NCBI RefSeq assembly: GCF_900113645.1 | Contig: NZ_FOQC01000018.1 | Location: 1 to 44,193, forward strand | Length of the DNA: 44,193 nucleotides | Source: Trichococcus flocculiformis | GTDB lineage: Bacteria > Bacillota > Bacilli > Lactobacillales > Aerococcaceae | Reading direction: 5' to 3' | Shown: positions 10,388 to 18,433 of the stretch, one piece after another | How the letters are laid out: each line of letters starts with the position of its first letter | Numbering within the stretch: the stretch's first letter is position 1 | Made by a program: the position numbers and the translations under genes | The notes under the pieces: model-generated | Database searches by the model: none | What the model was told of the DNA's origin: nothing | The model's input: the letters and a program-made list of their open reading frames with translations, nothing else

Positions 10388-10496
10388 GAACTCTGAATCC
10401 CAGAACTCTCCGCCTAAGTTGACAACCACACGCGGACAAAAACGTCCGCTTTGCGTTTGTCCTCTTAGTGCTCGATTTCTAAACGGGATTCATCGT
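10388..10496 (-). repeat. Structured intergenic repeat element (copy A)
   Basis: On the minus strand it begins four bases after the hisIE stop with GATGAATCCCG, followed by AGAAATCGAGCACTAAGAGG, a GCGGAC-GTTTTT-GTCCGC hairpin, CTTAGGCGGA and a closing GGGATTCAGA. The outer arms GAATCCC/GGGATTC pair. Same family and same orientation relative to the upstream gene as the copy after degV. Confidence 0.75.
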
Positions 10497-10499
10497 ATC

Positions 10500-11141
10500 C
10501 TAGTATTCTTCTACATTTTTTCGTTCGCCTTTGAAGTTGTTTTTCTTTTGGTGGCGTTCGATGAGGACTTTGGTCACATCGGCTACGTCGACGCCTTGGT
10601 CGTACAGGAGTACGCCGAGGTGATATAGCAGGTCTGCCGTTTCGCTGGCGACTTCTTCTTTGTCGTGGTTTTTCGCGCCGATGACGACTTCGAAGGCTTC
10701 TTCGCCGAATTTCTTGGCGATTTTATCTGTACCTTTGTCCAGCAGATAGTTTGTATAGGACTTTTCATCGTGTCCGACAGCGCGTTGGCGGATGGTCTCT
10801 TCCAGGTCATCCAGACCAAAAGCAACCGGGACATCGAAACAACTCTCCGTATTGCGGTGGCAAGTCGGTCCGGCCGGATCGACCATGATCAGCAACGCAT
10901 CCTGGTCGCAGTCCAGGTACATGTCCTTGACGAACTGGTAATGCTCACTGGACTCGCCCTTTTTCCAGAGTCTGTCCTTGCTTCGGGAAAAGAACCAGAC
11001 AACCTCGTCCCGTTTCGTCAATTCGAAGGCCTCTTCATTCATGAAGCCGACCATCAAAACATTTTTGTTCGTAAAGTGCTGAAGAACGACAGTCAATAAC
11101 CCTTTCGTAAAGTCAGGCACTAGTGCATCGTATTTAGACAT
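10500..11141 (-). CDS. hisI: Bifunctional phosphoribosyl-AMP cyclohydrolase / phosphoribosyl-ATP pyrophosphatase
   Basis: This 213-residue HisIE fusion carries out steps 2 and 3 of histidine synthesis: pyrophosphate removal from PR-ATP (HisE, C-terminal) and ring opening of PR-AMP (HisI, N-terminal). HisI occupies about residues 1-115, with the metal-binding LDCDQDALL and PTCHRNTESCF Cys/His motifs. HisE covers about 118-205, with the EEAFEVVIGAKN and ETADLLYHL helices that bind magnesium and diphosphate. The ATG at 11141 overlaps the hisF stop by 8 bp and uses GGAGTGG inside hisF, so the genes are translationally coupled. It is the last gene of the operon; a structured repeat begins four bases after its TAG. 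Confidence 0.95.
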   Translation of the reverse strand: MSKYDALVPDFTKGLLTVVLQHFTNKNVLMVGFMNEEAFELTKRDEVVWFFSRSKDRLWKKGESSEHYQFVKDMYLDCDQDALLIMVDPAGPTCHRNTESCFDVPVAFGLDDLEETIRQRAVGHDEKSYTNYLLDKGTDKIAKKFGEEAFEVVIGAKNHDKEEVASETADLLYHLGVLLYDQGVDVADVTKVLIERHQKKNNFKGERKNVEEY

Positions 11142-11898
11142 TGCGCATATCCACTCCATTCTCCGTGCAGCATTCTTTCACTTCGGCGATCGACACTTCT
11201 TCATCATGGAAGATGGAAGCTGCCAATCCGGCCGATACATCCGTTTCCTTGAATAAGTCGGCGAAATGCTGGGCATTGCCGCCGCCTCCGGAAGCGATGA
11301 CCGGGATCGAGACCAAAGCTTGGATTTTATTCAGTAAACGGTGATCGAAGCCTTGCTTCATGCCGTCATAATCCATACTGGTGACCAGCAATTCGCCGGC
11401 TCCTAGTGCTTCCACTTGCTGCACCCAGTCCAACGTTTTGATGTCGGTCCGTTTTTTGCCGCCGTGGGTATAGCAATACCATTCCTCTTTGTCGGCTTCC
11501 CATTTCGCATCGACAGCGATGCAGATGCATTGGCTGCCGAACTTGTCGCTGGCTTCTTTGATCAGTTGCGGATTCGCTAAAGCCGATGAGTTCAGGCTGA
11601 CTTTATCCGCTCCAGCGTTCAGCAAGCGGGAAATGTCGTCCGTCGACTTGATGCCGCCGCCGATCGTCATCGGGATGAACAGCTGTTGCGCCGTTTTGCG
11701 GATGACATCGATCATCAAGTTGTGCCCGGTTTCGGTTGCGGAGATGTCCAAAAAGACCAGTTCATCCGCACCCAAAGCATTGTAGCGCTTCGCCAGTTCG
11801 ACCGGATCGCCGATTTCGCGCAATCCCTTGAATTGGATCCCTTTTACGACGGTGCCGTCCTTCACATCCAAGCAGGGAATGATCCGTTTCTTTATCAT
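11134..11898 (-). CDS. hisF: Imidazole glycerol phosphate synthase subunit HisF
   Basis: The 254-residue cyclase subunit is a beta/alpha barrel that uses ammonia made by HisH to convert PRFAR to imidazole glycerol phosphate and AICAR. The catalytic Asp11 (CLDV) and Asp130 (AVDAK) are in place, with phosphate-binding loops TIGGGI and ASGGGG. Full family length. It overlaps hisA upstream by 4 bp (ATGA) and hisI downstream by 8 bp. Confidence 0.97.
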   Translation of the reverse strand: MIKKRIIPCLDVKDGTVVKGIQFKGLREIGDPVELAKRYNALGADELVFLDISATETGHNLMIDVIRKTAQQLFIPMTIGGGIKSTDDISRLLNAGADKVSLNSSALANPQLIKEASDKFGSQCICIAVDAKWEADKEEWYCYTHGGKKRTDIKTLDWVQQVEALGAGELLVTSMDYDGMKQGFDHRLLNKIQALVSIPVIASGGGGNAQHFADLFKETDVSAGLAASIFHDEEVSIAEVKECCTENGVDMRNV

Positions 11899-12599
11899 GC
11901 CAAGCCCTCCCAGAAAGCATCTGTATTGGCCGCTTTGCCGACGATCGCTGCCGCCACACCCAAAGCTTCCAATTTTTTGATGTCTTCGATGTTGCGGACG
12001 CCGCCGGATGCGGTGATGGGATGGGTCGAGAGCTCGACAAGCTTGCCCGTCAACTCAAAGTTCGGTCCGGCCATCTTGCCGTCTTTCGAGATATCCGTAT
12101 AGATGATGCCGCCCAAGGCCATCGGATTCGTCGCTTCCACGACATCATAGATGGTCTGGCGGCCTGTTTCGGTCCAGCCGTTCACGGCGACCAGTTCGCC
12201 TTTAGCATCCAGCCCCAGGTAGATCTTGCCGGGGTATTTCGCCGTCATCTCAGCCAGCCATGGCAGATCCTGCAGCCCTTTCGTCCCGACGATCACATAG
12301 CTGGCGCCTTTTTCGAAATAGTGCTGGATGGTTTCTTCGGAACGGATGCCCCCGCCGATTTCGACAGGCAATGCGCTCTGTTGCAAAAGTTGCTCGATGA
12401 ACGGCGTCTCTTCCGGTTTTTGGTTCAAAGCGCCCATCAAATCCACGATATGGATGCGTTTCACTTGCTCAAATTGCGCATAAAAAGCAATGGCTTCCTG
12501 AGGCGTGCGCTGCATTTCTTCTTTCGTGCCGTAGTCCCCTTCGGTCAGACGGACACTCTTGTTGTCGATCAAGTCGATTGCCGGCCAAATCTCTATCAT
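11895..12599 (-). CDS. hisA: ProFAR isomerase HisA
   Basis: A 234-residue beta/alpha barrel that isomerises ProFAR to PRFAR. The catalytic aspartates are Asp9 (WPAID) and Asp131 (GLDAK). Phosphate loops IGGGIR and ASGGVR are present. It starts on the base right after the hisH stop codon, and its stop overlaps the hisF start. Confidence 0.96.
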   Translation of the reverse strand: MIEIWPAIDLIDNKSVRLTEGDYGTKEEMQRTPQEAIAFYAQFEQVKRIHIVDLMGALNQKPEETPFIEQLLQQSALPVEIGGGIRSEETIQHYFEKGASYVIVGTKGLQDLPWLAEMTAKYPGKIYLGLDAKGELVAVNGWTETGRQTIYDVVEATNPMALGGIIYTDISKDGKMAGPNFELTGKLVELSTHPITASGGVRNIEDIKKLEALGVAAAIVGKAANTDAFWEGLA

Positions 12600-13175
12600 T
12601 TATTTCCATCCTCCTTGCAAAGCTTGGTTCAAAATTTCCAGACCGTAATCCCCACTTTTCTCCGGGTGGAACTGGATGCCGATGACGTTATTCTTCTGGA
12701 CGATCGCCACGATTTCCTGACCATAATCCGCTGTTGCCACAACATTTTCGTCGGTCACTACCTTGTAGGAATGGATGAAATAGACATCCTTATCCAAACC
12801 TGGATGGCTTGAATGCAGATTGTTCCAGCCCAAATGCGGAACCGGCAAGTCGCTGACGATGTATTTCACTTCGCCCGGCAAAAAGCCCAACCCATCGACA
12901 TCGCCCTCTTCGCTATGCTCAAACAGGAGTTGCATCCCGAGACAGATGCCGATGAACGGCTTTGTCTGCTCCAACTCAGTCAGCAGTTCCCGCAAACCGA
13001 TTGCATCGATCCGCTCGATGGCATCCTTGAAATGTCCCACACCCGGCAGGACGATGACATCCGCCTTGCGTAATTCTGCTTCTTCATGCGTCAAGATCGT
13101 TTCATAGCCCAGAAAACGGATGGCGTTCGTCAGGTTCGCGATGTTCCCCAAACCATAATCAACGATTGCTATCAT
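12600..13175 (-). CDS. hisH: Imidazole glycerol phosphate synthase glutaminase subunit HisH
   Basis: A 191-residue class I glutamine amidotransferase that supplies ammonia to HisF. The triad is Cys78 (GICLGMQ), His170 and Glu172 (QFHPEKS), and the oxyanion loop PGVGHF is present. It overlaps hisB by 4 bp and abuts hisA. Confidence 0.97.
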   Translation of the reverse strand: MIAIVDYGLGNIANLTNAIRFLGYETILTHEEAELRKADVIVLPGVGHFKDAIERIDAIGLRELLTELEQTKPFIGICLGMQLLFEHSEEGDVDGLGFLPGEVKYIVSDLPVPHLGWNNLHSSHPGLDKDVYFIHSYKVVTDENVVATADYGQEIVAIVQKNNVIGIQFHPEKSGDYGLEILNQALQGGWK

Positions 13176-13765
13176 TCGATCACTCCTTTTGAGGAAGGCA
13201 AGCGCTGCACGTCGGAATCGGCCATCGCGATGCGCAGGCTCTGCGCAAAAGCTTTGAAGATGGCTTCGATTTCATGGTGCGTATTGCCGCCGCGGATCAA
13301 GTCGATATGTGCCGTGTAACGGGCATTGATGACCAATCCATGGAAAAATTCTTCAACCAATTCCACATCAAAGCTGCCGACTTTTTCTTTTGAAAACGAG
13401 GCATTGAAGCTCAGATAAGGACGGCCACTGATGTCGATGACGGAACGGGCCAAGGTTTCATCCATCGGCACATAGGCACTCCCGTAGCGGTTGATCGCCC
13501 CTTTGTCCTGACCCAGTTCAGCCAATAGCTGGCCCAATACGATCCCGACATCCTCGGTTGTGTGGTGATCGTCCACATCTGTGTCGCCGTCCACCTGCAC
13601 ATCCAAAACGAAGTGGCCATGGAAAGCGAACAGATCCAACATATGGTTCAAGAAGCCCACACCTGTGTTGATGACGGATGGTTCTAAGCCTCGTTTCAAG
13701 GTGATGGCGATTTTCGTTTCTTTGGTAATGCGCTCTTTTGATACGCTCACAGCTGTTCTCTCCAT
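13172..13765 (-). CDS. hisB: Imidazoleglycerol-phosphate dehydratase
   Basis: A 197-residue monofunctional HisB that dehydrates imidazole glycerol phosphate to imidazole acetol phosphate. The two manganese-binding signatures DDHHTTED and GGNTHHEIEAIFKA are intact, and FLNHMLDLFAFHG matches the family. It overlaps hisC by 19 bp and hisH by 4 bp. There is no fused phosphatase, in keeping with the separate hisK. Confidence 0.97.
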   Translation of the reverse strand: MERTAVSVSKERITKETKIAITLKRGLEPSVINTGVGFLNHMLDLFAFHGHFVLDVQVDGDTDVDDHHTTEDVGIVLGQLLAELGQDKGAINRYGSAYVPMDETLARSVIDISGRPYLSFNASFSKEKVGSFDVELVEEFFHGLVINARYTAHIDLIRGGNTHHEIEAIFKAFAQSLRIAMADSDVQRLPSSKGVIE

Positions 13766-14745
13766 TCTCTGATGATTTCGCCTAAGGCATCCAACTGTTC
13801 ATCCGTGGCGATCGAGTAACGCACAGCCGTTTCGATACACGGGATGCCTGATTTTTCATAAGTCCGCGGCTGATAGCCGTGGTCGATGATCCATTGGCCC
13901 AAAGACGGCGCCAATTCACCGTAAGTGAAGACGAAATTCGTCTCGCTCGGCAGCACGGAAAGAATATCCGCTACACCTTCATTGAAGATTTTCTTCAGTT
14001 TGGCGGAAAGCCGGCGCTGATCAGCCATGAAGGCCCGCAAACGTTCCGGATGCTCCAGTAAGTAGGCCGCTATGCTCAAAGATAAAGTATTGAGCGGATA
14101 CGGATGCGCGATGGAGTTCAACAACTGCATCGTTTTTTCCGTCGAACTGGCGATGCCGATGCGCAGGCCGGCCAAGCCGTAGATTTTTGACAAGGTACGC
14201 AAAAGGATGACGTGGTCACCGACCGGACGCGCCGGTGGATTGTCCACGAAATCCATGTAAGCCTCGTCCAAAATCAGATAGCCGCCGGAGTCAGCCAGCA
14301 GATCTGCCGTTTTTTGAATGAAAGCTGCAGGGTGCAGCCCGCCCAACGGGTTGTTCGGTTGCGAAACGATGAAATAGGAAGGCTTTTCCTTCTCGATGAC
14401 AGCGTACACTTGGTCATAGTCAAAGGAATAATCCGCTCGGCACGGCACTTTGATGATTTCGCGCTGGAATTGCGCGGCATACTCTTCGTACATCACGAAA
14501 TCCGGCTCCAGCATCAGGATCGGCCCGTCCCCCAAAAGGATTGTGCACTTCTGGATCCACTCATCCGATCCGTTGGCAAAAGCGATCAGGGCTGGATCTT
14601 CTCCGTGGAAAGCGGCGTACGCTTCCGTCAGGCGGTCGATGGCATCGTCCGTATACTCCTGGAAGCGTGTCGATACAGCTATTTCGGCAATTTCTTCATT
14701 TGTCAGCGCCCGGATCGGACTTTCATTTTTGTTGATGCGGATCAT
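13747..14745 (-). CDS. hisC: Histidinol-phosphate aminotransferase
   Basis: A 332-residue class I/II PLP aminotransferase that converts imidazole acetol phosphate to histidinol phosphate. Lys187 in TLSKIYGLAGLRIG is the Schiff-base lysine, with NNPLG and ILDEAYMDF nearby. It is somewhat shorter than the usual 350-360 residues because it begins almost at the INKNESP motif. No better start lies upstream, as the ATG overlaps the hisD stop in a 4-bp ATGA. Confidence 0.94.
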   Translation of the reverse strand: MIRINKNESPIRALTNEEIAEIAVSTRFQEYTDDAIDRLTEAYAAFHGEDPALIAFANGSDEWIQKCTILLGDGPILMLEPDFVMYEEYAAQFQREIIKVPCRADYSFDYDQVYAVIEKEKPSYFIVSQPNNPLGGLHPAAFIQKTADLLADSGGYLILDEAYMDFVDNPPARPVGDHVILLRTLSKIYGLAGLRIGIASSTEKTMQLLNSIAHPYPLNTLSLSIAAYLLEHPERLRAFMADQRRLSAKLKKIFNEGVADILSVLPSETNFVFTYGELAPSLGQWIIDHGYQPRTYEKSGIPCIETAVRYSIATDEQLDALGEIIREWREQL

Positions 14746-15992
14746 TTCTCGTCCCCCATTCTGACAGCCAGGGAATCGTGGTGGGCTTGCAGTGACTCTT
14801 CAGTCGCAATCAGCATCCCGGCCGGGGCCATTTTTTGGAACGTTTCTTTCTTCAGGTTCAAAACAGAGTTCGGGCGCAGGAAGTCATTTACGGACAAGCC
14901 GTTCGCAAAGCGGGAATTCCCTCCGGTAGGCAGCACGTGGCTTGGTCCGGCAACATAATCCCCGATCGCTTCAGGCGAATATTCGCCGATGAAGATCGCT
15001 CCGGCTGTTTCGATGGCATCAATGTAATCTTCTGCGTCTTTTGTCTGGATCGAGACGTGCTCGCCTGCAATCAGATTCACGACTTCGATGTTCTCTTCTT
15101 TACCGCTCGTCAAAATCGGGAAGTGATTGTGCTTCAAACTCTCCTCGATGACCTCGATGCGGCTTTGTTTCGCTTTTTGGACAAGCAGTTCGGCTTCAAT
15201 GGCGGCCAATTTTTCTTCGTTGTCGCAGACAAGGAAAGTGCGGGCCAATTCATCGTGCTCGGCTTGCGCCAGCAGGTCGATGGCAACCCATTCGTTGTTC
15301 GCCGTTTCATCAACGACTACAACGATTTCGGATGGTCCGGCGATCGAATCGATGCCGACATCTCCGTAGACCAATTTTTTGGCCAAGGCGACATATTGGT
15401 TCCCGGGTCCGACGATTTTGTCGACGCGCGGAATGGTTTCCGTACCGTAAGCCAAGGCAGCCACGGCTTGGGCGCCGCCCACTTGATAAACGTGGGTCAC
15501 GCCGCAGATATAGCAAGCGGCCAAAGTTGCTTGGTTGATGGCGGTCTTTTGCGGTGGGGTCACGACGATCGTTTCCTTTACGCCGGCTACATTGGCCAAA
15601 ACGGCAGTCATCAGAACTGTGGAAGGATAGCTCGCTTTACCGCCCGGCACATAGATGCCGACTTTGTTCAGCGGATGGATCTTCTGGTACAGTTCCCCTG
15701 CCGGAGACTGTTGCCATTTGATGCTTTCCTGGTAGACCGTGATGTTGTCGCGGGCCTCCTCCAAAGCAGCGCGCAAGACCGCATCCAAGCTGTCATAAGC
15801 TTCCTTGATGACGCTCTGCGGCACTTCCAATTCCGTGATGTCCGCCCCATCGAAACGTTTTGCGTATTCGAACAGCGCAGCGTCGCCTTTTTCCTGAACC
15901 GTCTGGATGATTTCCATGACAGCCTGCGTCTTCGAAAAGTCGATTGTATTTTTTGTTTTGTATACTTCCTTGAACGTTTTAGTTGTGTACAT
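14742..15992 (-). CDS. hisD: Histidinol dehydrogenase
   Basis: A 416-residue zinc-dependent, NAD-linked enzyme that oxidises histidinol to histidine in two steps. Landmarks are YVPGGKASYPSTVLM, GGAQAVAALAYGT, GPSEIVVV, LLAQAEHDE and AGEHVSIQT, which hold the zinc ligands and catalytic Glu-His pair. It overlaps hisG by 14 bp and hisC by 4 bp. Confidence 0.97.
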   Translation of the reverse strand: MYTTKTFKEVYKTKNTIDFSKTQAVMEIIQTVQEKGDAALFEYAKRFDGADITELEVPQSVIKEAYDSLDAVLRAALEEARDNITVYQESIKWQQSPAGELYQKIHPLNKVGIYVPGGKASYPSTVLMTAVLANVAGVKETIVVTPPQKTAINQATLAACYICGVTHVYQVGGAQAVAALAYGTETIPRVDKIVGPGNQYVALAKKLVYGDVGIDSIAGPSEIVVVVDETANNEWVAIDLLAQAEHDELARTFLVCDNEEKLAAIEAELLVQKAKQSRIEVIEESLKHNHFPILTSGKEENIEVVNLIAGEHVSIQTKDAEDYIDAIETAGAIFIGEYSPEAIGDYVAGPSHVLPTGGNSRFANGLSVNDFLRPNSVLNLKKETFQKMAPAGMLIATEESLQAHHDSLAVRMGDEK

Positions 15993-16596
15993 TATTCGTC
16001 ACCTTCAATTGATTGATTATAGTCTGGATTTCATCATATTTGGAAAAAAAAGCATGCTTATTCGAAATCAGGCGTGCGTTGATGTCGTCAAGTCGGACCT
16101 GCTCGCTCAAGCCATTATCATGCAGGGTTTTGCCGGATTGGACGATATCCATGATGGCATCCGCCATATCGATGGTCGCGGCCAATTCTACGGACCCATT
16201 CAGCTTGATGATCTTCACGGGTTGCTTGATGGAATCAAAATATTGTCTGGTGAAGTTCACGTACTTTGTTGCAACTACTGGATAAACGTCCTTCTTCTCT
16301 TTGCTGGCGATGGCGAAATGGCAATAGCCGAATGGCAAATCCATCAGATTGTTGATGTTGCAGTTCTGCTCGATCAGAATATCGCTTCCGGTGATGCCCA
16401 GATCCGCGATCCCTTCCTCCACATATACGGGCACATCTTCTCCTTTAACCAAAATGAAGCGGGTGTCCTTTGTCTGAATGACCAATTCCCGAGAAACGGA
16501 CTTCAATGCTGTCGACCATTCCGTCAGGTTGATTTCATCCAAATATTGGATGAAATCCTTAAGCTGTCTGCCTTTTGATAGCGCGATAGTAATCAT
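15979..16596 (-). CDS. hisG: ATP phosphoribosyltransferase catalytic subunit, short form
   Basis: A 205-residue short-form HisG that joins ATP and PRPP in the first step of the pathway. It has the periplasmic-binding-protein-like fold, GITGSDIL, and the PRPP loop around LAATIDMADAIMDIVQSG. It lacks the C-terminal regulatory domain of the long form and needs HisZ, which is encoded directly upstream. GGAGGG precedes its ATG. Confidence 0.96.
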   Translation of the reverse strand: MITIALSKGRQLKDFIQYLDEINLTEWSTALKSVSRELVIQTKDTRFILVKGEDVPVYVEEGIADLGITGSDILIEQNCNINNLMDLPFGYCHFAIASKEKKDVYPVVATKYVNFTRQYFDSIKQPVKIIKLNGSVELAATIDMADAIMDIVQSGKTLHDNGLSEQVRLDDINARLISNKHAFFSKYDEIQTIINQLKVTNNVHN

Positions 16597-16608
16597 TTTT
16601 TCCCTCCG

Positions 16609-17439
16609 TTAATTGTTGATGGCCATTCCGAATGCTTTGGAAGAGCTTGTGTATTGACCGCCCGACGCTACAGGTTCCGTTTGGTTTTCTCCGTACAGTT
16701 GAATAAAGATTCCCTTGTAATAGGATTGGTTCGGCAACGCCAGCATATCCGCGTAGACGTAATCTACGTTCTTGCTCTTCAGCGTCGCTTCCCATTCCGC
16801 CAATTCATTCAAATGTCCCGTCAGTTCAGGATAGTGTTCCTTCAGATAGCCGGCCTGTTCGGTAGGCGCTTGGTCCATCAGACCGATCAGCGGATGGTCC
16901 GCACCCAAACGATGCTTCAAGGCATCCTGGTTTCTTTCGCAGATGAACTTGCGGACAGAAGCATCTTCCAACTCCCGCGGGCTCAGGATTTTTTTCAGTA
17001 ATTTATTATGGCTGACTACCGCAACCGATAAGGAAAGTTCCAATTCCTTCTCCATGAAGGTGATCATATCGCCCAGAACCTCGATTTGCTTCGGAATCGA
17101 GTCGGTAAATGTTTCCACACCCAATTGGTGGCGCTCTTTGAGCAGCGAATAGACCGGACCGGAGTAGGCTATTTTATCGGCGCGTAAATGGTATTGCTTG
17201 CGGTATCTCACGATGGCATTCGTCCAGTCACTGCGCAAGGCGAACAGTTTATCGCCGCTTTGCCATTTGTGCCGGTTCAGCATCAGGTGCAAGTCATCAT
17301 GAGACAGTTGTGTCCACTCAAATTTCTCTACGACTCCCAGGTCGATCAGATCGTACCCTAAGTGGTGGAAATGATGGAGAAACCCCATCTCTCTCTGTTT
17401 CTTCGCTAACAACGATTCATTGGTCATCATTTCGTCCAA
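16609..17439 (-). CDS. hisZ: ATP phosphoribosyltransferase regulatory subunit HisZ
   Basis: A 276-residue paralogue of histidyl-tRNA synthetase's catalytic core that forms a hetero-octamer with short HisG and confers feedback by histidine. The class II synthetase-like core is visible (LRSDWTNAIVRYRK, and a C-terminal GGQYTSSSKAFGMA). It is the first gene of the operon. TTG at 17439 is chosen because GGGAG is eight bases away; ATG codons at 17430 and 17427 are alternatives. It is shorter than most HisZ, which is common in Lactobacillales. Confidence 0.9.
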   Translation of the reverse strand: MDEMMTNESLLAKKQREMGFLHHFHHLGYDLIDLGVVEKFEWTQLSHDDLHLMLNRHKWQSGDKLFALRSDWTNAIVRYRKQYHLRADKIAYSGPVYSLLKERHQLGVETFTDSIPKQIEVLGDMITFMEKELELSLSVAVVSHNKLLKKILSPRELEDASVRKFICERNQDALKHRLGADHPLIGLMDQAPTEQAGYLKEHYPELTGHLNELAEWEATLKSKNVDYVYADMLALPNQSYYKGIFIQLYGENQTEPVASGGQYTSSSKAFGMAINN

Positions 17440-17482
17440 ACTGTCTCACTCCCATTTCTTTTTGATAGGTCGTCTGTTATCC

Positions 17483-17515
17483 TTAGAATATCGTTAGAAT
17501 ACCATTAGATGTTGA
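17483..17515. repeat. Three 11-bp direct repeats in the his leader/promoter
   Basis: TTAGAATATCG, TTAGAATACCA and TTAGATGTTGA follow one another with an exact 11-bp period, one turn of the helix each. They lie just downstream of the predicted his promoter and upstream of the hisK promoter. The pattern suggests a cooperatively bound operator; the regulator is unknown. Confidence 0.6.
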
Positions 17516-17519
17516 TGTT

Positions 17520-17528
17520 ATCATACCA
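17520..17528 (-). promoter_or_regulatory. Putative his operon promoter (extended -10)
   Basis: On the minus strand TGGTATGAT fits an extended -10 element. The -35 region (TACATT) is weak. It gives a leader of about 75 nt before hisZ. I found no T-box motif in that leader. Confidence 0.45.
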
Positions 17529-17536
17529 TAGAACGC

Positions 17537-17545
17537 TGCTATAAT
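17537..17545 (+). promoter_or_regulatory. Putative hisK promoter (extended -10)
   Basis: TGCTATAAT is a full extended -10 element, about 48 bp before the hisK start. It lies back to back with the his operon promoter, the two -10 boxes only about 15 bp apart. Confidence 0.55.
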
Positions 17546-17593
17546 GTATCCTAAAATGATGATACTTTATGATGAAAGGAAGCTGTATAAAAT

Positions 17594-18385
17594 ATGCTCA
17601 GCGACAGACACGTCCATACCCCCTATTGCCTGCACGGTTCATCCGATGCAATGGAAAATTATGTGAAGGTTGCCATCGAGGCCGGCCTCGAGTCCCTCAC
17701 ATTCACGGAACACGCTCCCTTACCGATGGCAGATCCGCTTCCGGACAAAGACAGTTCGATGCGACCTGAGGATGTCGATGCCTACTTGGCCGAAGTCCGT
17801 ACACTTGCCAAGAAGTATCAAGGCATCATCGAAATCCACGCCGGTTTTGAGTTGGACTACCTCGAAGGAAAGGAACCGGAAACACGTGCCTTTCTGGAAA
17901 AATATCCCGAGACAGTCCCTCACTCGATCCTGAGCGTGCATTTCGTGCAGCTCGCTCCGGAAGAGTACTTCTGTATCGACTTGGACCGCGAATCGTTCAC
18001 GCAAAAAGGCGCAGAAATAGGCTACGAAACACTTTACACACTTTACGAAGCAGCGGTCAAAAAAGCCTTGGCATCCCCGTACGGAGAATTGACCCCGAAA
18101 AAAATCGGCCACATCAACTTGATACACAAGTTCCAAAAGGCCTACAGCGTCAGCGACCCCATCGACTGGAAGTTGCTGTTGGATAAGGTGAAGGAGAACG
18201 GATACACGCTTGATTACAACTTTGCCGGAATCGACAAGCCGGACTACGGAAAAACGTACCCGGACAAAGAAATGATGGCTTACGCGATAAAAATCGGCCT
18301 CTCCTATGAGATGGGTTCCGATGCCCATGCTTCCCATGAAGTCGCCCGCTATTTCGGTACAGCGGTAGTAGAAACGGAATTATAG
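17594..18385 (+). CDS. hisK: PHP-type histidinol phosphatase
   Basis: A 263-residue metal-dependent phosphatase of the PHP family (HisJ/HisK type) that removes phosphate from histidinol phosphate, the step missing from the minus-strand operon. The metal-binding motifs are intact: DRHVHT at the N-terminus, FTEHAP near residue 40, LSVHFV mid-protein and GSDAHASHE near the C-terminus. The ATG at 17594 follows AAAGGAAG. It is divergent from hisZ, so the two units together give a complete pathway from PRPP to histidine. Confidence 0.94.
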   Translation: MLSDRHVHTPYCLHGSSDAMENYVKVAIEAGLESLTFTEHAPLPMADPLPDKDSSMRPEDVDAYLAEVRTLAKKYQGIIEIHAGFELDYLEGKEPETRAFLEKYPETVPHSILSVHFVQLAPEEYFCIDLDRESFTQKGAEIGYETLYTLYEAAVKKALASPYGELTPKKIGHINLIHKFQKAYSVSDPIDWKLLLDKVKENGYTLDYNFAGIDKPDYGKTYPDKEMMAYAIKIGLSYEMGSDAHASHEVARYFGTAVVETEL

Positions 18386-18389
18386 AAAA

Positions 18390-18431
18390 AAATAAGCAGC
18401 CAAGCGGTTGGATTCGCTTGGTTGCTTATTT
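18390..18431. terminator. Bidirectional terminator between hisK and the ABC permease gene
   Basis: A 17-bp stem with one mismatch (AAATAAGCA-G-CCAAGCG / CGCTTGG-T-TGCTTATTT, 8-nt loop) is flanked by A-run and T-rich sequence. It serves both convergent genes. Confidence 0.85.
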
Positions 18432-18433
18432 GC

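Noticed and set aside
14835-16016. A 393-codon plus-strand frame antisense to hisD and hisC
   Set aside because: hisD, hisC and hisG are certain on the other strand with overlapping ends; the antisense frame has no ribosome site.
17440-17519. Possible T-box riboswitch before hisZ
   Set aside because: The leader is only about 75 nt and has no T-box core sequence or terminator/antiterminator pair.
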